Shown here piece after piece: positions 1-10,544 of a DNA stretch of 64,000 nt. Each line of letters opens with the position of its first letter. Position 1 is the first letter of the stretch. The DNA lies in the NCBI GenBank assembly GCA_024803745.1, contig JANJXV010000266.1:372001-436000 (forward strand). The letters run 5' to 3'. Under the pieces are notes generated by a model. That model did no database searches and was not told the DNA's origin. It saw only the letters and a list, made by a program, of their open reading frames with translations. The DNA comes from Megascapheus bottae. Lineage: Eukaryota > Chordata > Mammalia > Rodentia > Geomyidae. The translations under genes were made by a program, and so were the position numbers.

Positions 1-1651
1 AAATCAACCCTCACAAATCAACTGCCTTACTTTACGCCAACACTGAGAGGAACGAGGCAATAATCAGGAAAGAAAATCCTTTCACAATAGCCTCAAAGAA
101 AATAAAGTACCTAGCAATTAGCTTAACTAAGAATGTAAAGGACCGTTTAGATGAAAACTTTAAAACCCTAAAAAAGGAAATTAAAGCAGAACTAAGGAAA
201 TGGAAAAACCTCCCGTGCTCCTGGATTGGAAGAATCAACATTGTGAAAATGACAACCTTGCCAAGGGCTATCTACAAATTCAATGTAATACCCATCAACA
301 TCCCAATGTCATTCTTTAAAGACATAGAAGAGGCAATTCAAAATTTCATATGGAATAATAAAAGACCCCGTATAGCAAAAACACTTCTTAGCAGAAAGAA
401 CAGCGCTGGAGGAATTTCAATTCCAAACTTAAGGCTCTATTACAGAGCTATAATTCTCAAAACAGCTTGGTACTGGCACAAGAACAGGCCTGAAGTCCAA
501 TGGAGTAGAACTGCGGACCCAGATATTAAACCACAGACCTATGGCCACCTAATCTTTGACCAGGGAGCCAAAAAAATAGAATGGAAGAAAGATAGCCTCT
601 TCAACAAGTTGTGCTGGCAGAACTGGTTAAACACCTGCAGAAAACTAAAGTTGGATCCTTCTTTGTCCCCTTGCACTAGAATTAACTCCAAATGGATCAA
701 AGACGTGGAGGTAAAAGCTGACACACTGAAAAGTTTACAGGAAGGAATAGGAGATACACTAGGCCTCCTTGGTACAGGTCGAAACTTTCTTAATAAGGAC
801 CAAGAATCACAACAAATCAGAGAAAGGCTGGATAAGTGGGACTGCATTAAACTGCAGAGCTTTTGTATGGCAACGGATATAGCTAGTAAACTAATCAGGA
901 AGCCTACAGAGTGGGAGAAGATCTTCACCACCCAAACAACGGAACAAGGCCTCATATCTAAAATATATCAACAACTCAAAAAATTGAATCACTCCAAAAC
1001 TAACCTCCAAAGTAACACCCATCCCATTACAAAATGGGCCAAAGACTTAAAGAGAGCCTTCTCTGAAGAAGAAAAAAAATGGCCTATAGACACATGAAGA
1101 AATGCTCAACATCTCTGGTCATAAAAGAAATGCAAATAAAAACAAGTCTAAGATTCCACCTAACTCCAGTTAGAATGGCCAGGATCAGGAAAAAGAATGA
1201 CAACAGATGCTGGAGGGGATGTGGTTAGGAGGGATCACTACTACACTGTTGGTGGGAGTGCAAACTCGTTCAACCACTATGGAAAGCAGTGCGGCAGTGC
1301 CTCAAAACGCTAAACATACAACTCCCCTATGACCCAGCAATTCCAGTACTTGGCATTTACCCAACAATCCAGAAACAAGTGCATACTAAACCCACTAGCA
1401 CAACAATGTTCACTGCAGCACTATTCACCATAGCAAAGATATGGAACCAACCCAGATGTCCCTCAGTTGATGAGTGGATCAACAAGTTGTGGTATTTGTA
1501 CACAATGGAATTCTATGCTGCTGTCAGAAAGAATGACATCGCCCCATTTGTTAGGAAATGGAAAGACTTAGAACAAATCATATTAAGTGAAGTAAGCCAG
1601 ACTCAAAGGAACTTAGGCTCAGTGGTTTCCCTCATTCGTCATAATCAGTAG
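1..1651 (+). pseudogene. U0 L1 ORF2 pseudogene, C-terminal part
   Basis: This is the 3' portion of an L1 ORF2, which encodes an endonuclease and reverse transcriptase that copy the element RNA at a nicked target. The frame is open from base 3 to 1097 and covers the thumb and C-terminal regions (the [22 protein letters not shown] and HMKKCS-type blocks). A one-base deletion in the A-run near 1073 then ends the frame as [10 protein letters not shown]. The original frame resumes, is cut by a TAG inside the Cys-rich motif (CWRGCG, stop, [11 protein letters not shown]), and reopens from 1289 to the native TAG at 1649-1651. It cannot make a full protein. Confidence 0.95.
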
Positions 1652-2068
1652 AAACCTTGGGCTCTACTAGCAGAGATTGTCAATAGAGCAAAAGGCCATA
1701 TATAAGGCCATATAATGTGAAGCTAATTGAAAGGACCTCCAGGATATTGACACAAAAGCCATATAATGAATGATTGTTGTCCTTAATGTACTATGTTGTC
1801 TCTCATCTCGCTTGCTGTCCCTTGGTTATCCCATATTGGTATAGTATCTCACTTTATTATCTGATATATTGAATTTATTTGTATTTGGATATTTGAAATT
1901 TGATAGGGAAGGGGGAAAACCAAGACGGGTGGGGGGTGTGGGGTTGGAGGGAAATGGGTACCAAGACATGTGAAAGGGTATCAATGTATGTAAATTAATG
2001 CACCTTCTATCTGGCAAATATCATCTAACCCTTTTACTAATTACAATAAAAAAATGAAAAAAAAGAAA
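1652..2068 (+). mobile_element. U0 L1 3' UTR and A-rich tail
   Basis: This is non-coding sequence after the ORF2 stop. A purine-rich tract with at least four runs of three or more G lies at 1927-1958, compatible with a G-quadruplex; G-rich 3' UTR tracts are a known L1 feature. AATAAA at 2045-2050 begins the A-rich tail, which is interrupted by single T and G bases and stops at the spacer. Confidence 0.88.
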
Positions 2069-2694
2069 GTTGTAGTGTGTGGGGAGGATGATGGGGTCAA
2101 ATACATTTCTTCTTAGAAATTTACCTCATCTGGTTGCCCTGGATTTTCCTGGCCTTCTTCTTAGAGAAAGTTCTGTTATACTGGATTTGTGGCTTGGCAA
2201 TGATCTAGCATGTACATCTTTGAGTAAGACATCCACAACTTCCATGCCTGAGACTCGAGTTTCCTGACCTTTGGCAACAGCACAGCAACACCTTTCTTCC
2301 TCATGAGCCACAGGCCAAGTGAGCTGGCTTGAGCTGGTTGTTAGTTACAGTGGCTTGGTTACCAGGGTTCCATATTCTGTTCCATTGTGAGGGAGGCAGG
2401 GTCACCTTTCAGGGCCCAATGACCAAAGATCCTTGCTCACAAAAGACCTCACCAAAGACATACTGGAGGCTGAATCTCTCCTCCAGTCTCACAATATACA
2501 TGTGGATGTAGTATACAGCACACCTTATTTGTCCTATCCCAATGTCTTCCACTAGGCCCAACTACCAGTCTGGTCTCAGGCTCAAGGAGCCTTTCTTAGG
2601 TAAGATCCAAACTTAAGGGTCAATATTGCCCTCATCCTTTACAAAACATTTGCTTCACAGTGCCTTCTCTGCCTGCATTTTGCCCCTTGTCGAA
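2069..2694. other. U1 spacer left block, unrecognised
   Basis: About 625 bp between the L1 A-tail and the antisense SINE. Short reading frames of 60-62 codons exist on both strands, but they overlap, lack codon structure and match no family I know. It may be the original 3' flank of the ancestral L1 insertion or an old degenerate repeat. I assign no function. Confidence 0.6.
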
Positions 2695-2890
2695 TTTTTT
2701 TTGTTTTTGCTAGTCTTGGGACTTGACCTCACAGTGTGAACATTGTTCTTGGGCTTTCTTTAGGCTTTAGCTGTCCCACCGAGCCACAGCACCACTTGCA
2801 GAGTTTTCTATTTATGTGGTAATGAGGAATCAAACCTGAGGCTTACTGCTTGGTAGCCAAGGACTCTACCACTAGGTCAAACACACAGGG
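2695..2890 (-). mobile_element. U1 antisense IDL-Geo-type SINE
   Basis: Read on the minus strand this is a diverged dimeric SINE. It starts with the ID-like monomer (near 2890), continues into the Geo-like monomer with the gag-ccacag-caccact block complemented, and ends in a T-run at 2695 that is the complement of the A-tail. It is clearly more diverged than the sense copy downstream. Confidence 0.72.
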
Positions 2891-2907
2891 CATCTTGCAC
2901 ATATTTT

Positions 2908-2915
2908 TGACGTCA
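2908..2915. promoter_or_regulatory. CRE-type palindrome TGACGTCA
   Basis: A perfect 8-bp cAMP-response-element palindrome lies between the two SINEs. It is unchanged in all nine spacers, also at 10323, 17724, 25175, 32599, 40020, 47444, 54867 and 62289. The match is direct; binding by CREB/ATF proteins is inference, and an 8-mer can occur by chance once and then be copied with the unit. Confidence 0.5.
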
Positions 2916-3091
2916 ATCTACTAGGATATTATTAGGTTTCTGTATCCTAATCAATTTTTTCCTGATGATTAGCTTTGCTGTCATGTGTAAAAAATGCAAG
3001 AGGGAAAAACACAGAAGAATTAGTGAAATTAAAAAAAAAGCATTAGACACAGTTATGTGTTCATTCTTTGTAGGAGAAAGGATATTTGGAT

Positions 3092-3109
3092 ATGATGATG
3101 ATGATGATG
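3092..3109. repeat. ATG trinucleotide microsatellite, 6 copies
   Basis: Six ATG repeats lie just upstream of the sense SINE. The other units carry a short tract of this kind at the same place, except U3, which carries sixteen copies. Confidence 0.9.
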
Positions 3110-3129
3110 ACTTTATAATTACTATGTCA

Positions 3130-3335
3130 GGGTTGAGAGTTTGGCATAGTGGTAGAGTGCTTGCCTAGCATCCATGAAGATCTGGGTTTGATTGCTCAGT
3201 ACCACATAGATAGAAAATCTAGATGTGGCACTGTGGCTCAAGTGGCAGAGGGCTAGACTTGAGAAAACCCGAGGACAGTGCTCAGGCCCTGAATTCAAGC
3301 CCCAAGACTGGCAGAAAAATAAAAGAAAATAAAAA
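3130..3335 (+). mobile_element. U1 sense IDL-Geo-type SINE
   Basis: The dimeric SINE begins with an ID-like monomer holding a recognisable tRNA A box (GGCATAGTGGTAGAG) and a decayed B box (GGTTTGATTGC against the usual GGTTCGANNCC). The right monomer contains the CTGTGGCTCAAGTGGCAGAG block and ends ACTGGCAG followed by an A-rich tail. I recognise the right half as Geo, described from geomyoid rodents. The weak B box makes pol III activity unlikely. Confidence 0.8.
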
Positions 3336-3998
3336 TGCTTTTTACGAGCTAATTCACTCACAGCATTTGCTTCTGAAATCTTCGCTTCTGCATCTTGTGA
3401 AATACCCCTTTCCCTCAACGTAGACAAGAAAAACAGATCCATCCCATGGTCCACTGTGAGGCCACTGGTTGGGCTAAGAGCTAGTCGTGCAGCAACACAT
3501 AAGTTTTATTCTAATACTTTCCAAACTTTGTACTCAAATATGCTACCTACTTACCAACTTATGTCAGTTATCCTTATGCTATAACTTTTCTTCATTACTA
3601 CAATATTCTTACACTCCTACGATAATCCTCTTGCACCTCCCCTGACCTCTCTCATTCTTTTTTTCTATCTCTGGACCTCTGCTCGTCTTTCAACCCTTAT
3701 ACTGCACGGATCTACACTTGATGGCTGTTGAGCAATATTGTATATGTGGGTGGTTAATTATTCTCTAGGCTCAGAGGGACTTAAAGACAATAGAGATTGG
3801 ATTGAGAGGCTTATTGTTTTGGGTATAAATCGCTTATCAGTGGTTGTATTAGGCTGGTCTGTAAGTGCACAAAAAGAAAGAGTGATAATACCAATCAAAA
3901 CTTGTGAACATCTAGTGTCTGCCAGCTACAGAGGTCTAGGTTGGTTATATCTGAAAAACTATAATCGTATTTAGTAGTAATCTTGCTCCCATTTTCAA
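3336..3998 (+). other. U1 leader before L1 ORF1 (probable 5' UTR plus flank)
   Basis: About 660 bp between the SINE tail and the ORF1 ATG. The first half is pyrimidine-rich; the second half holds a TATAAAT at 3824-3830, a GTAAGT at 3861-3866 and a 74-79 codon frame ending at 3974. The part next to ORF1 is probably the L1 5' UTR, but I cannot place the L1 5' end and see no monomer repeats. Confidence 0.55.
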
Positions 3999-5183
3999 AT
4001 GGGCAGAACAAGAAACTCAAGAAAAATGTCAAATCAAGAAACAACATCCCCCACCCAATGTAAACAGACAATGGAACAGTCACTGGCAAACCTAGAGGAG
4101 AGTCTTCCAATTGCTACACAAATGCAATTGATAAACATCATTAATGACAAATGTGAAAATATAAAGAAAGAGATAATGGAGGAAGCCATACCTGAACAAG
4201 AGGAAAGCAAAAACAAGGTGATAAGTGAAAAAGAAGAAGCCATAAAGGAGGCCATAATAAAGGTTTTTCAAAGAAAGATGGATGAATTCAAAGAATCCAC
4301 AAATAAAAACGTGACCAAACTCCAGCAAATGTCCAAAGAAAATAAAGCTACTGAGCTAACCACTCAAAAGGAAATCAAGGAGATAAAGAAATCCATACAT
4401 GATCTAAAACAAGGGATGCAAGGCATCAAAAGTGATCAATTAGAAGCAAGGGAGATGAAAAATAAAGTAGATAGCTTTGATAGCAGGTTAGACATTGCAG
4501 AGGAGAGAATTTCCGTGGCTGAAGATAATTTAGGTATTATAAAGAACAGAAAATGAGTCAATCCAAATCTAGGAAATATGAGAGAGCGCTTCAGGAGGTC
4601 CAAGATACAATTAGGAAGCCTAATTTAAGGCTAGTTGGTACTGAGGAGGGCGTGGAGAAAGAGGTCAATGGTATTGGAAATATACTTCAGGGAATCATCT
4701 CAGAGAATTTCCCAAATATCCAGAAGGGCAGGCCCATCCACATACGAGAAGCTTTTAGAACCCCAAACAGACCTGACCAGAAAAGAACATCCCACCGCCA
4801 TATTGTGATCCGAACTGGATCAATAGAAACGAAAGGAAAGATCCTAAAGGCAGCCAGGGAAAAGGGATCAGTAACCTACAAAGGCAAACCAATCAGAATA
4901 ACCCCAGATTTCTCAGCAGAGACCATGCAAGCACGAAGTGACTGGAAGCATATATGTCATGCCCTTAAATCAAATAACTACCGACCAAGAATACTGTAGC
5001 CAGCTAAGCTCTCATTCATAACTGAGGGAAAAATAAAAACATTCCATTCCCAGGGAAAAGCTGCAACAATATGTCGAAACAAAACCAACACTACAGAGAA
5101 TTCTCAAAGATGGTCTATACATAGAAAACCAAAATAAATGCAATATAGGGAAAGAAATGGCACCTAAACAGCGTACCATCTAA
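3999..5183 (+). pseudogene. U1 L1 ORF1 pseudogene
   Basis: L1 ORF1 encodes an RNA-binding chaperone that trimerises through a coiled coil. Here 3999-4556 encodes the Lys/Glu-rich coiled-coil half (MGRTRNSRKM start) and ends at TGA overlapping an ATG at 4553 in the -1 frame. That frame (4553-4999) holds the RRM-like part (KPNLRLVG, RHIVIRTGSIETKGKILKAA) and the C-terminal domain (PIRITPDFSAET). TAG at 4997-4999 interrupts before PAKLSF, and an extra C near 5050 shifts the remainder; the native stop is probably TAA 5181-5183. Unit-specific changes include Asp-Lys for Glu-Lys near 4146. Confidence 0.93.
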
Positions 5184-5231
5184 GGACCACAAGAACTGTC
5201 AAGACACAGGCCCTACTAAAAGCTTTTAAAA

Positions 5232-8200
5232 ATGGTAGGAACCAATAAATATCTCTCAATCCTAACTCTCAATATCAATGGACTTAACTCTCCAATTAAA
5301 CGGCATAGGTTGTCTAGTTGGATCAAAAAGCAAGAGCCATCGTTCTGCTGACATCGAGAGACACATCTTACCCAAAAACAATCATCTTTTGAAAGTGAGA
5401 TGTTGGAATAAACTCTATCAAGCTAACTGCCCCCATAAACAGGCTAGAGTTGCCATCCTCATATCAGATACAATAGACTTCAAACTAAAATTAGTAAGAA
5501 AAGACAAAGAAGTTTACTACATACTACTAAAGGGATCTTTCCTCCCGGAAGACATAACAATCCTAAATATTTACACACCCAATCCCGGACCTCCAAACTT
5601 CATCAAGCAAACTTTACTTACACTGAAACCATACATAGATCGAAACACAGTGATTGTTGGTGAGTTTAACACACCACTCTCACCTATGGACAGATCAACA
5701 AGGCAAAAACTCAACAGAGAAACCTTAGAACTGAACAACTATATAGACCAACTAGATCTAACAGACATCTGCAGAATATTCCACCCAGTAACACCACAGT
5801 ATACGTTTTTCTCAGCAGCACATAGAACATTTTCCAAAATAGACCACATCTTAGGCCATAAAGCAAACCTGGACAGATTCAGAAACACTGAAATTATTCC
5901 ATGCACACTCTCAGACCATAAAGGCATCAAATTGGAGCTGAACACACATCTCCACCAAAGAAAACCCTGTAACTCATGGAGACTGAACCACACATTGTTG
6001 AATCAAAAACAATGGGTAATCGAAGAGATCAAAACAGATATCCAACTGTTTATGAAATTGAACAATAAGGAGCACACAAATATCAACTCCTTAGGGACAC
6101 AACAAAGGCAGTACTCAGAGGAAAATTTATAGCGCGGAGTGCCTACAACAGCAAGTTGGAAAAATGGCAAACCAACTAGTTAATATCTCACCTTAACCTC
6201 CTGGAAAAAGAGCAACAAACCAACCCTAAACCCATTAGGGTTTATTAAAATCAAAGCAGAATTAAATGATTTGGAATAAAAAAACTATAGAAAGAATCAA
6301 CAAAAGAAGGAGTTGGTTCTTGAAAGAATTAACAAAATTGACAAGCCCTTAGCAAATCTTACCAAAAAAAGAAGAGAGCATATCGAAATAAACAAAATCG
6401 CAGATGAAAATGGTAATATCACGACAGAAATTACCAAGATCCAGAATATCAAGAGAGAATACTGCTCAAACCTTTACGCCAACAAATTTGAGAATCTAGA
6501 AGAAATGGATGAATTCCTAGACAATATTAACATACACACACTGAACCAAGAAGAGCTAACCCAACTCAACAGGCCTATTTCAAGCTCTGAAATAGAAATG
6601 GAAATTAGACAACTTCCACTTAAAAAGAGCCCAGGGCCAGATGGATTCACAGCTGAATTCTACAAGGTCTTCAAAGCAGAGCTCACACCAATACTCCTCA
6701 AGCTCTTCAACGAAATTGAAAATGAAGGTTCTTTACTAAACTGATTCTGTGAAGCCAGCATACCCCTCATCCCCAAACCAGAAAGAGATTCATCAAAGAA
6801 AGAGATCTATAGACCCATTTCTTTGATGAACATCGATGCAAAACTTCTCAACAAAATACTGGCCAACCGTCTACAACAACTCATCAAAAAAAATATACAC
6901 TATGATCAAACTGGATTCATCACAGGGAGGCAAAGCTGGTTCAACATACACAAATCAATTAATATAATTCAACACATCAACAGGAGCACGGATAAAATCA
7001 CATGATTGTCTCAATAGATGCGGAAAAGGCATTTGACAAGATCCAAAACCCCTTTATGTTAAAAGATGTGGAGAAACTAGGAATCCATGGAACATTTCTC
7101 AATGTAATAAAGGCTGTGTATGAGAAACCCACTGCTAGTATTATACTTAATGGTGAAAATCTAAAGCCATTCCCTCTAAAATCAGGAACGAGACAAGGAT
7201 GCCCACTCTCTCCACTCCTTTTTAACATAGTACTAGAATTCCTAGGCAGTGCAATAAGGCAAGAAGCAAGCATAAAGGGGATCCAAGTAGGGAAAGAGGA
7301 AATAAAACTATCCCTCTTTGCAGATGAAATGATTCTGTATTTGAAGAATCCTATAGACTCTACTCCCAAGCTCCTTGAGCTGATTCAAAGCTTTGGAAGG
7401 GTAGCAGGCCATAAAATCAACCCTCACAAATCAACTGCCTTACTTTACGCCAACACTGAGAGGAACGAGGCAATAATCAGGAAAGAAAATCCTTTCACAA
7501 TAGCCTCAAAGAAAATAAAGTACCTAGCAATTAGCTTAACTAAGAATGTAAAGGACCGTTTAGATGAAAACTTTAAAACCCTAAAAAAGGAAATTAAAGC
7601 AGAACTAAGGAAATGGAAAAACCTCCCGTGCTCCTGGATTGGAAGAATCAACATTGTGAAAATGACAATCTTGCCAAGGGCTATCTACAAATTCAATGTA
7701 ATACCCATCAACATCCCAATGTCATTCTTTAAAGACATAGAAGAGGCAATTCAAAATTTCATATGGAATAATAAAAGACCCCGTATAGCAAAAACACTTC
7801 TTAGCAGAAAGAACAGCGCTGGAGGAATTTCAATTCCAAACTTAAGGCTCTATTACAGAGCTATAATTCTCAAAACAGCTTGGTACTGGCACAAGAACAG
7901 GCCTGAAGTCCAATGGAGTAGAACTGCGGACCCAGATATTAAACCACAGACCTATGGCCACCTAATCTTTGACCAGGGAGCCAAAAAAATAGAATGGAAG
8001 AAAGATAGCCTCTTCAACAAGTTGTGCTGGCAGAACTGGTTAAACACCTGCAGAAAACTAAAGTTGGATCCTTCTTTGTCCCCTTGCACTAGAATTAACT
8101 CCAAATGGATCAAAGACGTGGAGGTAAAAGCTGACACACTGAAAAGTTTACAGGAAGGAATAGGAGATACACTAGGCCTCCTTGGTACAGGTCGAAACTT

Positions 8201-9064
8201 TCTTAATAAGGACCAAGAATCACAACAAATCATAGAAAGGCTGGATAAGTGGGACTGCATTAAACTGCAGAGCTTTTGTATGGCAACGGATATAGCTAGT
8301 AAACTAATCAGGAAGCCTACAGAGTGGGAGAAGATCTTCACCACCCAAACAACGGAACAAGGCCTCATATCTAAAATATATCAACAACTCAAAAAATTGA
8401 ATCACTCCAAAACTAACCTCCAAAGTAACACCCATCCCATTACAAAATGGGCCAAAGACTTAAAGAGAGCCTTCTCTGAAGAAGAAAAAAAATGGCCTAT
8501 AGACACATGAAGAAATGCTCAACATCTCTGGTCATAAAAGAAATGCAAATAAAAACAAGTCTAAGATTCCACCTAACTCCAGTTAGAATGGCCAGGATCA
8601 GGAAAACGAATGACAACAGATGCTGGAGGGGATGTGGTTAGGAGGGATCACTACTACACTGTTGGTGGGAGTGCAAACTCGTTCAACCACTATGGAAAGC
8701 AGTGCGGCAGTGCCTCAAAACGCTAAACATACAACTCCCCTATGACCCAGCAATTCCAGTACTTGGCATTTACCCAACAATCCAGAAACAAGTGCATACT
8801 AAACCCACTAGCACAACAATGTTCACTGCAGCACTATTCACCATAGCAAAGATATGGAACCAACCCAGATGTCCCTCAGTTGATGAGTGGATCAACAAGT
8901 TGTGGTATTTGTACACAATGGAATTCTATGCTGCTGTCAGAAAGAATGACATCGCCCCATTTGTTAGGAAATGGAAAGACTTAGAACAAATCATATTAAG
9001 TGAAGTAAGCCAGACTCAAAGGAACTTAGGCTCAGTGGTTTCCCTCATTCGTCATAATCAGTAG
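5232..9064 (+). pseudogene. U1 L1 ORF2 pseudogene (endonuclease-RT)
   Basis: The start frame gives the endonuclease N-terminus (LTLNINGLNSPIKRHR), is stopped by TGA at 5349, and shifts +1 near 5390 to the frame that runs to 6132 (ANCPHKQARVAILISD, NIYTPNPGPP, SKIDHILGHK, TLSDHKGIKLEL). The catalytic GDFN motif reads GEFN. Another shift leads to LRGKFIA; stops follow near 6172 and 6280. RT fingers lie in 6313-6744 ([15 protein letters not shown]) and 6823-7005. The palm and C-terminal region is 7002-8510: motif [22 protein letters not shown], but FADE in place of FADD. A deletion ends it as in U0, with TAG in the Cys-rich motif; native TAG 9062-9064. Confidence 0.95.
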
Positions 9065-9482
9065 AAACCTTGGGCTCTACTAGCAGAGATTGTCAATAGA
9101 GCAAAAGGCCATATATAAGGCCATATAATGTGAAGCTAATTGAAAGGACCTCCAGGATATTGACACAAAAGCCATATAATGAATGATTGTTGTCCTTAAT
9201 GTACTATGTTGTCTCTCATCTCGCTTGCTGTCCCTTGGTTATCCCATATTGGTATAGTATCTCACTTTATTATCTGATATATTGAATTTATTTGTATTTG
9301 GATATTTGAAATTTGATAGGGAAGGGGGAAAACCAAGACGGGTGGGGGGTGTGGGGTTGGAGGGAAATGGGTACCAAGACATGTGAAAGGGTATCAATGT
9401 ATGTGAATTAATGCACCTTCTATCTGGCAAATATCATCTAACCCTTTTACTAATTACAATAAAAAAAATGAAAAAAAAGAAA
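9065..9482 (+). mobile_element. U1 L1 3' UTR and A-rich tail
   Basis: Same layout as in U0, with the G-rich tract at 9340-9371 carrying a six-G run. The A-tail is one A longer than in U0. Confidence 0.88.
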
Positions 9483-10108
9483 GTTGTAGTGTGTGGGGAG
9501 GATGATGGGGTCAAATACATTTCTTCTTAGAAATTTACCTCATCTGGTTGCCCTGGATTTTCCTGGCCTTCTTCTTAGAGAAAGTTCTGTTATACTGGAT
9601 TTGTGGCTTGGCAATGATCTAGCATGTACATCTTCGAGTAAGACATCCACAACTTCCATGCCTGAGACTCGAGTTTCCTGACCTTTGGCAACAGCACAGC
9701 AACACCTTTCTTCCTCATGAGCCACAGGCCAAGTGAGCTGGCTTGAGCTGGTTGTTAGTTACAGTCGCTTGGTTACCAGGGTTCCATATTCTGTTCCATT
9801 GTGAGGGAGGCAGGGTCACCTTTCAGGGCCCAATGACCAAAGATCCTTGCTCACAAAAGACCTCACCAAAGACATACTGGAGGCTGAATCTCTCCTCCAG
9901 TCTCACAATATACATGTGGATGTAGTATACAGCACACCTTATTTGTCCTATCCCAATGTCTTCCACTAGGCCCAACTACCAGTCTGGTCTCAGGCTCAAG
10001 GAGCCTTTCTTAGGTAAGATCCAAACTTAAGGGTCAATATTGCCCTCATCCTTTACAAAACATTTGCTTCACAGTGCCTTCTCTGCCTGCATTTTGCCCC
10101 TTGTCGAA
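9483..10108. other. U2 spacer left block, unrecognised
   Basis: Differs from U1 by only a few substitutions, including CTTCGAG in place of CTTTGAG near 9633. No gene seen. Confidence 0.6.
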
Positions 10109-10305
10109 TTTTTTTTTGTTTTTGCTAGTCTTGGGACTTGACCTCACAGTGTGAACATTGTTCTTGGGCTTTCTTTAGGCTTTAGCTGTCCCACCGAGCC
10201 ACAGCACCACTTGCAGAGTTTTCTATTTATGTGGTAATGAGGAATCAAACCTGAGGCTTACTGCTTGGTAGCCAAGGACTCTACCACTAGGTCAAACACA
10301 CAGGG
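10109..10305 (-). mobile_element. U2 antisense IDL-Geo-type SINE
   Basis: Same insertion as in U1, with a longer T-run at its 3' end. Confidence 0.72.
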
Positions 10306-10544
10306 CATCTTGCACATATTTTTGACGTCAATCTACTAGGATATTATTAGGTTTCTGTATCCTAATCAATTTTTTCCTGATGATTAGCTTTGCTGTCATG
10401 TGTAAAAAATGCAAGAGGGAAAAACACAGAAGAATTAGTGAAATTAAAAAAAAAGCATTAGACACAGTTAAGTGTTCATTCTTTGTAGGAGAAAGGATAT
10501 TTGGATATGATGATGATGATGATGACTTTATAATTACTATGTCA

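Larger units (their letters stand above)
1..2068 (+). repeat. U0: partial tandem unit (L1 3' part only)
   Basis: The window opens inside the L1 reverse transcriptase region of a unit whose 5' part lies outside. The sequence is almost identical to 7415-9482 in U1. U0 and U1 share two lesions not seen in U2-U8: a one-base deletion in the A-rich run near 1073 and a TAG in the Cys-rich motif near 1226. They form a subgroup. Confidence 0.97.
2069..9482 (+). repeat. U1: complete 7.4-kb tandem unit
   Basis: First complete unit (7414 bp): spacer with two SINEs, then L1. Unit-specific changes are an 8-bp deletion in ORF2 near 6240, an extra C in the ORF1 3' part near 5050, and GAC to GAA in the RT FADD motif at 7326-7328. 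It keeps Arg in the SAIRQ segment where U2-U8 have Trp, which looks like the older state. Confidence 0.98.

Noticed and set aside
539..955. 138-codon minus-strand frame repeated in every unit (also 123-codon frames at 6998-7369 and homologues)
   Set aside because: These are antisense shadows of the ORF2 RT and C-terminal coding region; the peptides match no family I know and move with the L1 sequence.
2965..3168. 67-codon frame with a run of Asp residues
   Set aside because: The Asp run is the ATG microsatellite read in one frame, and the frame runs into the SINE; not a gene.
3130..3220. Possible tRNA gene (A-box-like sequence)
   Set aside because: It is the tRNA-derived left monomer of a SINE, with a decayed B box and no cloverleaf that I can support.
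4540..4560. Programmed -1 frameshift in ORF1
   Set aside because: No slippery heptamer or clear downstream structure is visible, and ORF1 carries further stops; an ancestral deletion is simpler.
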